A stretch of 64,000 nt of DNA from Laceyella sacchari (GTDB lineage: Bacteria > Bacillota > Bacilli > Thermoactinomycetales > Thermoactinomycetaceae). Positions 42,735 to 50,563 of the stretch are shown in pieces. A program made the position numbers and the translations under genes. The stretch lies in the NCBI RefSeq assembly GCF_004343255.1, contig NZ_SMDD01000002.1, forward strand, positions 186,001 through 250,000, given 5' to 3'. A model generated the notes under the pieces. That model saw only the letters and a list, made by a program, of their open reading frames with translations. It was not told the DNA's origin and did not search any database. Position 1 is the stretch's first letter. The number at the start of each line of letters is the position of its first letter.

Positions 42735-44339
42735 ATGGAGTATCTAAGTCAGCGCAAAAAACTAATTGTAATGCTGGCGATTATGTCCGCTTTGTTTTTT
42801 GCCTCACTCAATCAAACTATCATCGGCACCGCTTTACCAACCATTGTGGCCCAATTAGGCGGAGCAGATTATTTTGACTGGGTGTTTACCATCAATATGT
42901 TGGCTTCTGCCATCACCGTCATAATCGTTGGTAAACTGTCGGACATTTATGGCCGGAGAAGTTTTTTGCTGTATGGCTTGGGGGTATTGATTCTTGGGTG
43001 CGTTTTGTGCGGCACCGCCAAAACCATGTTTCAATTGATCCTTTACAGGGGAGTACAAGGTATAGGTGAAGGCATGGTCATGTCAACAGTCTTCACTTCA
43101 GTTGGTGACTTGTTCGCACCGCGGGAACGGGGAAAATGGCAAGGTATGCTAGGCGCTACATTTGGTCTGACAAGCATATTGGGCCCCTCCATCGGCGGAT
43201 TTATCGTCCACCATTGGAGCTGGCCATGGATTTTCTGGGTTTTCCTTCCCGTTGGGATCATTTCGCTTTTTCTGATTTTGTCCTTGTATCCCAAAACCGA
43301 CTTTCATCAACGGGAAGCTGTTGACTATTGGGGCGCATTTGCCTTGATCGCCATGATGCTGCCTATGATGTTTGCGTTATCATTTGGCGGTAAAGCATAT
43401 GCCTGGACCTCTCCGTTGATATTGTCATTACTGGGAATGACCATCCTTTCATTCTCTGTCTTTCTCATCATCGAGAGCAAAGTGGAAAATCCAATGGTTC
43501 CACTCAAGCTGTTCAAAAACAGCATTTTCACTTTGTCCAATATCGTCTCATTCGGGATTGGGATCGGGATGTTCGGCACGATTATGTACATTCCGTTCTT
43601 GGCCCAAGGTGTACTGGGAACCGATTCTTCCAAAACGGGCATGATCATGATGTCCTTGATCATCAGCATGATGGTCTTTAGCACCATCAGCGGCCAGATT
43701 GTGAGCAAGACAGGGAAGTACAAAGTACTGTCTATATTCGGGTTGGTAACGATGACCGGAGCATCTTATTTGCTCTATCTCAGTGATCCAAGCACAACAC
43801 CGCTGACGCTGGTTTCCAAACTTGTCCTGTTTGGAATCGGATTGGGTATTTGCTTCCCGATCTTTAGTTTGACCGCACAAAATGCTTTGGAACATCGCTA
43901 TCTGGGAGTAGCCACATCAACCAACCAGCTATTCCGCCAATTAGGGGGAACCGTGGGCGTTGCGATTATGGGTACCATCATGTCAACGCAACTTAACGAA
44001 AAATTGACCCATATCCCACTTTTAGATAAAATAACAAATAGCCACGTGCAATTAGATGGTTCCCATTACGAATCAAATTTGAAAGCCCTGTTGGATCCGC
44101 AGAAGCTAGGAGAAATCCGTGCGCACCTGCCATCCGCTCAAATGGCCCAATTCGATCATCTGGTGATGGAGCTTCGCCATACCATCGACGAAGCGATTGG
44201 TGGGATTTTCCTTTTTATCATGCTTTCACTTTTGGTTTGTGTCGTTTTATCCTTTTTTATCAAGGAAATCGAGTTGCGAACAGTCAACACACCTGAATCT
44301 GCTGAAAACACCGAAACTAATTCAACCTCTACTGCATGA
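42735..44339 (+). CDS. DHA2-family MFS multidrug exporter
   Basis: 534 residues with 14 predicted helices (QacA/LfrA/EmrB type). Motif A GKLSDIYGRRSFLLYG, motif C-like GPSIGGFIVHHW and the large loop before the last helix are present. It is divergent from the polyketide operon, sharing a 220-base regulatory interval, so self-resistance by export of the aromatic product is the likely job. ATG 42735 has GGAAGGAG at 8 bases; the longer GTG start at 42714 would overlap it. Confidence 0.88.
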   Translation: MEYLSQRKKLIVMLAIMSALFFASLNQTIIGTALPTIVAQLGGADYFDWVFTINMLASAITVIIVGKLSDIYGRRSFLLYGLGVLILGCVLCGTAKTMFQLILYRGVQGIGEGMVMSTVFTSVGDLFAPRERGKWQGMLGATFGLTSILGPSIGGFIVHHWSWPWIFWVFLPVGIISLFLILSLYPKTDFHQREAVDYWGAFALIAMMLPMMFALSFGGKAYAWTSPLILSLLGMTILSFSVFLIIESKVENPMVPLKLFKNSIFTLSNIVSFGIGIGMFGTIMYIPFLAQGVLGTDSSKTGMIMMSLIISMMVFSTISGQIVSKTGKYKVLSIFGLVTMTGASYLLYLSDPSTTPLTLVSKLVLFGIGLGICFPIFSLTAQNALEHRYLGVATSTNQLFRQLGGTVGVAIMGTIMSTQLNEKLTHIPLLDKITNSHVQLDGSHYESNLKALLDPQKLGEIRAHLPSAQMAQFDHLVMELRHTIDEAIGGIFLFIMLSLLVCVVLSFFIKEIELRTVNTPESAENTETNSTSTA

Positions 44340-44387
44340 GGTAACATATCAGTTGTTACGCTTCCAATCTATTAATTCTAATTCATA

Positions 44388-44523
44388 AAAGGAATGAAAA
44401 ATCACATAACTGGTTGGTAGTCCAGTTACATTAGGAGTTGACTCCTAATGCAGTATCCTTGCCCCCTCGGGCTCGTCCATCATTCCTTTCACATTCACAA
44501 TTTTTTTAGAGGGGGAACCTGAA
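44388..44523 (+). ncRNA. Candidate yjdF riboswitch
   Basis: A 10-bp closing stem (44388-44397 AAAGGAATGA with 44480-44489 TCATTCCTTT) encloses three hairpins: TAACTGG/CCAGTTA (44407-44428), CATTAGGAGT/ACTCCTAATG (44429-44450) and GCCC/GGGC (44461-44472). The leader continues to GAGGGGG just before yjdF. Leaders of yjdF genes in Firmicutes carry the yjdF motif RNA, which binds azaaromatic compounds. Assignment rests on context and fold, not on a covariance search. Confidence 0.6.
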
Positions 44524-44931
44524 ATGAAGCTAACCGTTTATCATGACGGTCAATTTTGGGTTGGAGTTATTGAAGAAACCGTCGACAGCAAATTACGTGC
44601 AGGCCAAGTTATTTTTGGATCAGAGCCGAAAGACACTGAAATTCTCGATTTTGTCAACAAGAAATTGCTGTCGTACATCGAAAAACGCAGATTCCAAGTA
44701 GAAATAGAAAAGAAAGAGAAAAAAGTCAACCCCAAACGCCTCGCTCGCCAAGTGGCCAAAGAGATGCAACAAAAAGGGGTCTCCAACTATGCCCATGAGG
44801 CAATGCAATTGGAACTGCAAGAGCGCAAAAAAGAACGAAAAATAATAAGCAAAGAGGAGAAAGAAGCATTGGCTAGGAAAAAAAGAGAAATGAAAATTGC
44901 CAAGAGAAAAGCAAAACATAAAGGTCGATAG
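44524..44931 (+). CDS. yjdF: YjdF family protein
   Basis: 135 residues. The start KLTVYHDGQFWVGVIEE is characteristic of YjdF (DUF2992), and the C-terminal half is a highly charged Lys/Arg/Glu helix. The molecular function is unknown, but expression is linked to the yjdF RNA that senses aromatic compounds. It lies 185 bases after the drug exporter of the polyketide cluster on the same strand. The AGAGGGGGAACC ribosome binding site is strong. Confidence 0.85.
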   Translation: MKLTVYHDGQFWVGVIEETVDSKLRAGQVIFGSEPKDTEILDFVNKKLLSYIEKRRFQVEIEKKEKKVNPKRLARQVAKEMQQKGVSNYAHEAMQLELQERKKERKIISKEEKEALARKKREMKIAKRKAKHKGR

Positions 44932-45166
44932 ATTTTTAATCTGTCTGCCTTTATGTACGTCCCCCCAGTATTCTCAATATGCCTATTTATCCTCCAACTG
45001 TTGTTCTCCAAAACAACAAATGATCATCTGTGTTTTCCTCCATTTTCACCTTTACATACCACGAATGACCAGCTTCCCCATGCATTCACTCCCATTAAAA
45101 CCCATCCCATATAGCTTGATTAAGCTCATATGTCCATGACAAAGAGTATCCCTACGCATTCAGTTC

Positions 45167-45397
45167 TCATTTGATCCCCTTTTTCAATTCCATTTCTCCC
45201 ATAATGATGTAACTAACCCCAATTAGTAAAGCAATAAAACTTGCGATTTTCAACTCATCCCCTATAAAGTCAAGGAATATGGGAAAATTGGAACCCACTG
45301 AAACTTTAGTATTTAAAATGGCAGCGGCAATATAGCGAGTTGTAAATAAAATTGAGGATATCAGACAAAAAATCGCTCCTGTTAAAATCCTGTACAT
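45167..45397 (-). CDS. Small membrane protein, 76 residues
   Basis: Two hydrophobic helices (about 3-28 and 50-68) and a basic tail. GGAGG lies 5-6 bases before the ATG. A frameshifted relative is found at 29818-30046 with a similar upstream region, so this small gene has been duplicated around the polyketide cluster. Function unknown. The 330 bases to its right (45540-45874) are AT-rich and show nothing I can name. Confidence 0.65.
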   Translation of the reverse strand: MYRILTGAIFCLISSILFTTRYIAAAILNTKVSVGSNFPIFLDFIGDELKIASFIALLIGVSYIIMGEMELKKGIK

Positions 45398-45874
45398 ACG
45401 AAAACCTCCTAACGATGATTATTGATGAAACATCAAGTTAACCAAACCATTTTAATAATTGCTTCTTAGACAATATTAATTAGTTCCATCTATAATAAAA
45501 TCTCATTTAAATATATATACGAATCGTTACAAAATTTTTTAGAATAATCAATTATCTCATCGAAGAATATGAACATACTTCTACTCATCTGTTTAAAATC
45601 GCAGAATTACTGTAACATATTTTCATCAATAGAAATTCATGGAAATATCTTCCCCATAAAGATACTCTTTGTTTTACTTCCACTCAGATCTGTCTACAAT
45701 GATTGCAAAATGTTTTTGCTCATAATTATCCACTTAGAAAAGCTTAGATATAATGTAAAAAATGTTTGATTTCCCTAAAATATAATCCAATTGCATATAC
45801 CATTCAATGATCCCAAATATTTACCTACTTAAGTGCAAGTCCACAAGATACAGTCAAATTTCAACGATAAATAA

Positions 45875-46548
45875 CATTATTATTTTCGCAAAATTTTAGA
45901 AACGATTATATATTATATTGAGAATGCTGAAGAGCTCCAAGATGGCTTAGTAACAGATAAAGCCATTATTGATAAGTATATAAAACTGGCTCAGCCTGAG
46001 AAAAAGAAATTTGAAGAAAATTTCCCTAACAGTGTCAAAAACAATAATATTATAACGGCATACTTTAATAATAAACAAGGAAAAAGTTTTTTTGGAGTTC
46101 AATTTGATCCGAATACAATTAAAATCAAAAATACAATTTCATTGATATTCATATCAAAAGAAAATAATAAAGCTGAAGTGTTTACAACTTTAAACGGAGT
46201 AAAAACTTCTCACTACAATATGGAAAATAGCAAAGTAATCAGTGGATGGATTCTTAATAATGGGAAAAACTAGATACTGTTAAATTCTATAAGGATATAG
46301 AACAACAAAATTCTATTACAACTAGAGTTACACCTTGTATGAAGAAATGTATATTAAATGCCGGAGTTCGAGAAGCCGTACACGTCGCAATTGCAATTGC
46401 CTGTGGTACCGCATGCAAAGTCTGGGCAACTTGCCTTATTTGCCTAACATTTTATGCCGGGGTATATGGAGGCAAAGTTACGGCATGTGCCAAAAAGTGC
46501 CCAAAACCCAAAAGCACGATAGGATTATCTTGCACAGTAAATGGTTGA
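45875..46548 (+). pseudogene. Decayed Cys-rich bacteriocin-like precursor
   Basis: A frame without a start codon runs from 45875 to a TAG at 46274 (ENAEELQDGLVTDKAIID..., ending GWILNNGKN). One base out of frame the coding sense continues from 46270 (LDTVKFYKDIEQQ) into a C-terminal segment from 46339 with CMKKC, AIAIACGTACKVWATCLICL and CAKKCPKP, ending TGA 46548. A long leader plus a hydrophobic Cys-rich core resembles halocin C8/bacteriocin-type precursors. The 210-base C-terminal frame could still be expressed from ATG 46339, but no ribosome binding site is clear. Confidence 0.5.
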
Positions 46549-46604
46549 ATATTAAACACCATAAATGAAGAGTGCAATAATTGAATTCGTGAGGTGAAAA
46601 CATT

Positions 46605-46823
46605 TTGAGAAAACTTTTATTCAGGAATAAAAAGAAAGAATATCCATCTAGCAAACACCTATGGCGGGCTTATTAAGTTATGTTCTGGATACTATTCGTA
46701 ATCATCTACACTAGGGCTAAATTTTTCGGTCAAAATCTCGGGGACTTATGGGATTTAGCGATTTACGCAGCCGTGATGTTATTAACAATTTCTTTTTTAA
46801 ATACATATTCCCCAAAAAAATAA
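46605..46823 (+). pseudogene. Membrane protein gene with internal stop
   Basis: TTG 46605 has GAGGTG upstream. After 23 codons (basic N-terminus, KHLWRAY) an in-frame TAA occurs at 46674, and the same frame continues as two membrane helices (FWILFVIIYTRA, AIYAAVMLLTISFL) to 46823. Its place just after the Cys-rich precursor suggests an immunity or transport partner that has decayed. Reinitiation at ATG 46680 is possible. Confidence 0.5.
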
Positions 46824-46845
46824 CACTCTTTTGCTAAAAACAGAT

Positions 46846-46905
46846 AGCCAGAATGTGGTCTAACGACCAATTTTGGCTTATTTAGTTTTCCATAGAATGA
46901 CCTCT
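46846..46905. other. P'-arm remnant without core
   Basis: GAATGTGGTCTAACGACC, then TTTTGGCTTATTTAGTTTTCC resembles the arm beside att copies 1 and 3 (AATGTGGTCAAACGGCC, TTTTTCAGC, CATTTTCC). No tRNA core follows. It is probably a scar of another integration boundary. Confidence 0.35.
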
Positions 46906-46968
46906 TCATTCCTTCATTTAAATAGATTTAAAATACTACAAGTTGAGAAGATCGTAGAAGCTCGTTCC

Positions 46969-47001
46969 GCACAGTGCCAAATCTACTCCGGGCCACTGTG
47001 C
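46969..47001 (-). terminator. Terminator of the RelE-type toxin gene
   Basis: GCACAGTG/CACTGTGC stem with a 17-base loop, 15 bases after the toxin stop. The T-run is weak. Confidence 0.5.
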
Positions 47002-47015
47002 TTATTGATCTTCAC

Positions 47016-47387
47016 CTATTCCATCTGTTGCTCAAAAGATTGCAATCGTCTTGCTGCCAAACGATAAACCTTTTCCTTATCCCTCGGACCAATCGCAATG
47101 ATCTCCATGCGTATCATTTCGTCATTAACCACCGGACGATACACAATACGTAAAGCCATATTCTTAGGTTTTATTTTGGTATAGCCTTTAAGCTCATCTC
47201 TCAATGGTTCACCGATCCCCTGGGGTTTTATTAACGGCCCTCTCATTCCCCTTTTAATAATCAAAGCGATAATTTTTTCTTGTCGGTTTTTATCATAGCT
47301 GCTTAAATCATTGAGTGACTCTTTTGTAAAATGAACTTCGACTCGATATGGTTTTAATAATTCATTTATTTGTTGAGCTATCCTCAT
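47016..47387 (-). CDS. RelE/ParE-family toxin
   Basis: 123 residues. The pattern VEVHFTKESLNDLSSYDK, then GEPLRDELKGYTKIKPKNMALRIVYRP and IIAIGPRDKEKVYRLAARR follows the RelE/ParE toxin fold, with basic residues at the usual places of the mRNA-cleaving members. It starts in the last bases of the antitoxin gene (1-base overlap), the standard order. Confidence 0.85.
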   Translation of the reverse strand: MRIAQQINELLKPYRVEVHFTKESLNDLSSYDKNRQEKIIALIIKRGMRGPLIKPQGIGEPLRDELKGYTKIKPKNMALRIVYRPVVNDEMIRMEIIAIGPRDKEKVYRLAARRLQSFEQQME

Positions 47388-47764
47388 CAGTCTTCCTCTT
47401 CCACCTCATCAACCAACTTCATAATATAATTCAAATCCAGTTGGTTGTCTTGAATTACTTGAGCAAGAGGAATGTCGGCGATTGTCTCTTTTCTCTCTAA
47501 GGCAATTTCCTCAATAGCGTGATCCAACGCCCAATCAACAGCTTCTTTATATGCCAAAAGTTCCTCAAAATACTTCAGATCAGCAATAACCGCTTTTCCA
47601 GGCTTCTTTACATTTTGAATTACATACACATCTGTACTTTTCTCTTGGGAATAGGAATCAAGAATCTCGGTCAATTTTTTACTTCGGGTTAATTGAGTGA
47701 CAGATAAAACTCGATCATTAAGGAACCTTAGAATATCTGTAGTTACACGTCTCTTGGCTGCCAT
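47387..47764 (-). CDS. Phd/YefM-like antitoxin
   Basis: About 125 residues. An N-terminal DNA-binding part with SVTQLTRSKKLTEILD (Phd/YefM pattern), followed by VYVIQNVKKPGKAVIADLKYFEEL, and an acidic C-terminus for toxin binding. The frame is open to 47776, but ATG 47764 gives the usual N-terminus. It pairs with the downstream RelE-type toxin and likely represses the operon. Confidence 0.8.
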   Translation of the reverse strand: MAAKRRVTTDILRFLNDRVLSVTQLTRSKKLTEILDSYSQEKSTDVYVIQNVKKPGKAVIADLKYFEELLAYKEAVDWALDHAIEEIALERKETIADIPLAQVIQDNQLDLNYIMKLVDEVEEED

Positions 47765-47837
47765 AGCCAACCCCATCCTTTGCCATCACCTTTTCATGTT
47801 TTTATTATATGCACCATACATTATTATTATACCTTTT

Positions 47838-47861
47838 AAATGTGTTTTCGTAAACACATTT
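47838..47861 (-). promoter_or_regulatory. Operator palindrome of the toxin-antitoxin operon
   Basis: AAATGTGTTT-TCGT-AAACACATTT, a perfect 10-bp inverted repeat 74 bases upstream of the antitoxin start, inside AT-rich promoter sequence. A good candidate for autoregulation. Confidence 0.5.
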
Positions 47862-48069
47862 AACAACACAATATAACGTTTTTGAATTACATCACCACAG
47901 GCAAGATATCATTGTCTATCTGATGTAGCTCAATATTAGAACGGCTTACTGTGCTCAGCTCTTTTACCTCTTCATTGTTTAACTCAATTAAAAAGTAGCC
48001 AATTTTGGTCACATTTCATCTCCTTAAAACAGCAAAAAAACGCGAAATCTCGCGGTTTATTTTTTGGTG

Positions 48070-48116
48070 GGTGGAGCATAGCGGGCTCGAACCGCTGACC
48101 TCTACACTGCCAGTGT
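48070..48116 (-). repeat. att copy 2: 3' half of tRNA-Ala
   Basis: 47 bases identical to the tRNA-Ala(GGC) 3' half, with one extra G in the CCA end. To its left are a CGCGAAATCTCGCG hairpin and a degenerate arm (TTTTGGTCACATTT); to its right is the P flank. Confidence 0.85.
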
Positions 48117-48255
48117 GTCTTCGCCCAATAATTCGAGTGAATTCTAATGTACTTGAGTTGAAAAGTCCGCAGAAACTCGGGATTCTTCGCAGTTCCGTAT
48201 CTACTCTAGTTCACTCTAGTTACCATTAGTGTGTGGTCAAAATGTGGTCAAGCGG
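48117..48255. other. P flank of att copy 2
   Basis: Nearly identical to 25423-25560 and ends in paired GTGGTCAA repeats. No gene is seen in 48256-48406 apart from a possible terminator (AAAGGGTTTTCCCTC area). Confidence 0.6.
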
Positions 48256-48406
48256 AGATCACGCCTAATTACTGGTAAAAATGAGCCCATTTCGGCTTCA
48301 TCCCGCCATTTTTTATTGAACATTTCTTGAACTTACAGATGGTTTAATCGAAAAAGGCAAAGGGTTTTCCCTCTGCCTTGTCATCATTAACCAATAACCC
48401 TTCAGT

Positions 48407-48799
48407 CTATTCCCAATTTAATTGGTCAGTGAGTTTTCCTGTTTTATAGAAGTGTTCAAATGCCTTTATTACCGCTGGCAATCCAACAAGATGTTCCTCA
48501 AAAAAATCGCCCAATCTATCATCGATGATTAAAGAATGTATTTCATCAGGGTCTCCCTCGGGATTTAATAAGATTGTTGAATCAGCGTCTAAATCAAAAA
48601 ATGACACATGGTAAAGCTTCTCTTCTTTCTCTTCAATATAATTTCCACCACCTGCTGTGAGTGAACCGATACCCTTAGTCTCTAAATACAAAAAAGAATA
48701 CCCTGGTTCCCCCAAGCGATTTAATTCCTTGTACACATCTTCCCACGTTGGTTCTTCAACTATTTTTTTATCATTGCCAAATATCAACTTCTTGCTCAT
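48407..48799 (-). CDS. Imm1-like immunity protein
   Basis: About 130 residues from ATG 48799 (AGAGGCGGATTGAG upstream). PTWEDVYKELNRL, then two strands with YIEEKEEKLYHVSFFD and a C-terminal helix AVIKAFEHFYKTG resemble the Imm1 family, which is typically found beside deaminase-type toxins. The start lies 1 base beyond the stop of a toxin fragment with a deaminase-like motif. Family call by eye. Confidence 0.65.
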   Translation of the reverse strand: MSKKLIFGNDKKIVEEPTWEDVYKELNRLGEPGYSFLYLETKGIGSLTAGGGNYIEEKEEKLYHVSFFDLDADSTILLNPEGDPDEIHSLIIDDRLGDFFEEHLVGLPAVIKAFEHFYKTGKLTDQLNWE

Positions 48800-48800
48800 C

Positions 48801-48980
48801 TCAATCCGCCTCTTTCCACGTCGTTCTACGCATACCAGGTCTAGGTCTATAAACGATACCATTTGGATTATCGGGTGTAACAACTATCAATTCGTCTAAA
48901 CCCACTTCTTCCATTAGGTTCTGAACTCCTTTAAACTGATCACCACAAGAATCACATAGAGGTCGATCAACAACCAAATG
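48801..48980 (-). pseudogene. C-terminal fragment of a deaminase-like toxin
   Basis: About 57 codons without a proper start, beginning VVDRPLCDSCGDQF. The PLCDSC segment fits the PCxxC zinc motif of cytidine-deaminase-fold toxins. It then runs through VTPDNPNGIVYRPRPGMRRT to the stop just before the Imm1-like gene. Everything upstream of residue 1 is replaced by the divergent gene at 48978, so the toxin has lost its N-terminus and first catalytic half. Confidence 0.55.
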
Positions 48981-49625
48981 CTGCTATCATTACAGGAATT
49001 GTTGGCATGGTCCACGCTTATTGGAACTATTGGGGTACAAGCTTATTTCAATTTTCGATCTCAACGAATGACGATACGAGATGAGATATTTAGAAAAAGA
49101 GTTGAAGTATATCAGGAGTTATTAGTTCTACTAAATGAGATTACAAGTGAATTATTCAAGTTCTTTTTACATAAGCCGGTTCAACCAACCACAATGATAC
49201 ATATTCAACAGTTAAGAGATCAGTTATCAAAGGTTTATACAAGAAATCGTTTTTTCTTATCTGAACTGATAGAACAAAAAATCAATGACCTTTTGGCAAT
49301 ATTAGCTTGGCTCCGTTTAACAGATGAGTATGACTATTTTATTGAATTGATTATTGAAAAAGCAAAAGAAAGTTTCTCTTCTTTAAAACGGAACGAAATT
49401 AATAAATTGGTCATTATAAATAAAAAAAGAAGTTTCTTTTCTCTAAAACAGAACGAGAAATTTGAAGAATGTTATCCTTTATATCATCTGGATGGAAAAA
49501 TTATTAATACAGTTAACTTTGTAGTTGCCATCTATCACTTATTAATACGCCCAATTACCACTCAAATATGGAAGGAAATAGGTATACGTTCGATAAAAAA
49601 GGAGTTAAGTCAACTAGATCGTTAA
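48978..49625 (+). CDS. Hypothetical membrane-anchored helical protein
   Basis: 215 residues. One N-terminal membrane helix (about 5-25) followed by long charged helices with the stretch RDEIFRKRVEVYQELLVLLNEI, which resembles small single-span cytoplasmic proteins of unknown function found in genomic islands. The ATG at 48978 lies exactly at the break of the toxin fragment and lacks a clear ribosome binding site, so the gene may have arrived with the sequence that truncated the toxin. Confidence 0.6.
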   Translation: MLLSLQELLAWSTLIGTIGVQAYFNFRSQRMTIRDEIFRKRVEVYQELLVLLNEITSELFKFFLHKPVQPTTMIHIQQLRDQLSKVYTRNRFFLSELIEQKINDLLAILAWLRLTDEYDYFIELIIEKAKESFSSLKRNEINKLVIINKKRSFFSLKQNEKFEECYPLYHLDGKIINTVNFVVAIYHLLIRPITTQIWKEIGIRSIKKELSQLDR

Positions 49626-49749
49626 GTCTCTCGATCAGAACCTCTTGTAGACGGTTTTGCCGGAACACAGGTATGGTTGCAATCTTGTTTGCAACCATAC
49701 GCTGTCTTAATCCTTTCTAAGTGTAATGCGCATCATTTGGTATGACTAC

Positions 49750-49939
49750 GACCTTGACCACATTCATCATAGAGGCCAAATCACATTCATGAAGTGGCAT
49801 TTTCTCTTGGTACTCTAATGCCTTCTATCGCATTCTACTTACCTTAAGTGAGTGGTCAAAATGTGGTCAAATGGCCTTTTTCAGCCCCATTCCATTTTCC
49901 GGGAACAGCAAAAAACCGCGAAATCTCGCGGCTTATCTT
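49750..49939. other. P'-arm flank of att copy 3
   Basis: TTGACCACATTCATC at 49753, inverted GTGGTCAAAATGTGGTCAAA at 49852-49871, CCATTTTCC and the hairpin CGCGAAATCTCGCG lead into the core in the same order as at 25178-25374. Between 49626 and 49750 nothing else is seen. Confidence 0.6.
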
Positions 49940-49987
49940 TGGTGGAGCATAGCGGGCTCGAACCGCTGACCTCTACACTGCCAGTGT
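49940..49987 (-). repeat. att copy 3: 3' half of tRNA-Ala
   Basis: 48 bases identical to 61061-61108. Together with the intact tRNA-Ala at 61061 it forms the direct repeat bounding the 11 kb element. Confidence 0.9.
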
Positions 49988-50446
49988 CGGCGGCGGTAAT
50001 CACCCGTTAACGCATCCGTTATGTTAACGCTCTAGACACGTTATTTACGCTTAGTTTCTACCTATTATAAGCGGTGAATGGGCGGGCTGTCAACGGTGAA
50101 TGAAACGATAACACTAAACGGAAAAATAGACGGAACCCTGCCGTTAAGAGAACGGAAGCGTGGCGCGTAAGGGTCGAGGTTCCGAAAATTTGCCGCAAAA
50201 TTTTTTACTGTAGGACATCGAAAAAAGAACGGGCGTTTTCTACGGTAGATTCCGTAACCGTCCGGGTTTCTGAGATTGTAGAGGAGTTTTGACGGTCAGG
50301 CCGCATATATCCACAGAGAGTAGCCCCGGGGTTTTTGGAACGATATCTAAAACCGATTCATTAACGACTGAACGGCGCGCAATACGCATTAATTATCGTT
50401 TAATTAACCGTTAATCATCGCTTGCATTAGCGCTTTCGATGGTGTC
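49988..50446. other. Intergenic left end of the element
   Basis: About 460 bases without a convincing gene on either strand. Several CGTTAACG-like words near the core (50008-50030) recur near the tRNA end (around 61010-61045) and may be arm sites for the element's own integrase. No arm of the TTGACCACA type is present. Confidence 0.35.
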
Positions 50447-50521
50447 GACTATCAATAGTCTATCAATTGGGCGTACCCACTTGACAGTATGATTGACTAT
50501 CGATAGTATAATACTTGACAG
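50447..50521 (+). promoter_or_regulatory. Resolvase promoter with palindromic sites
   Basis: GACTATCAATAGTC (50447-50460) and ACTATCGATAGT (50496-50507) are near-identical palindromes, with a further half (GACAGTCTATCAA) at 50517. TTGACA (50481) and TATAAT (50507) are 20 bases apart, with the second palindrome between them. This fits res/operator sites bound by the resolvase itself. Confidence 0.55.
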
Positions 50522-50563
50522 TCTATCAAATACACCTATCAAAAATGGAAGGGGAAACGGATT

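Noticed and set aside
25375-49987. Three apparent tRNA-Ala genes
   Set aside because: Only the 3' half (CCA to anticodon stem) is present at each place, so they are attachment-site copies.
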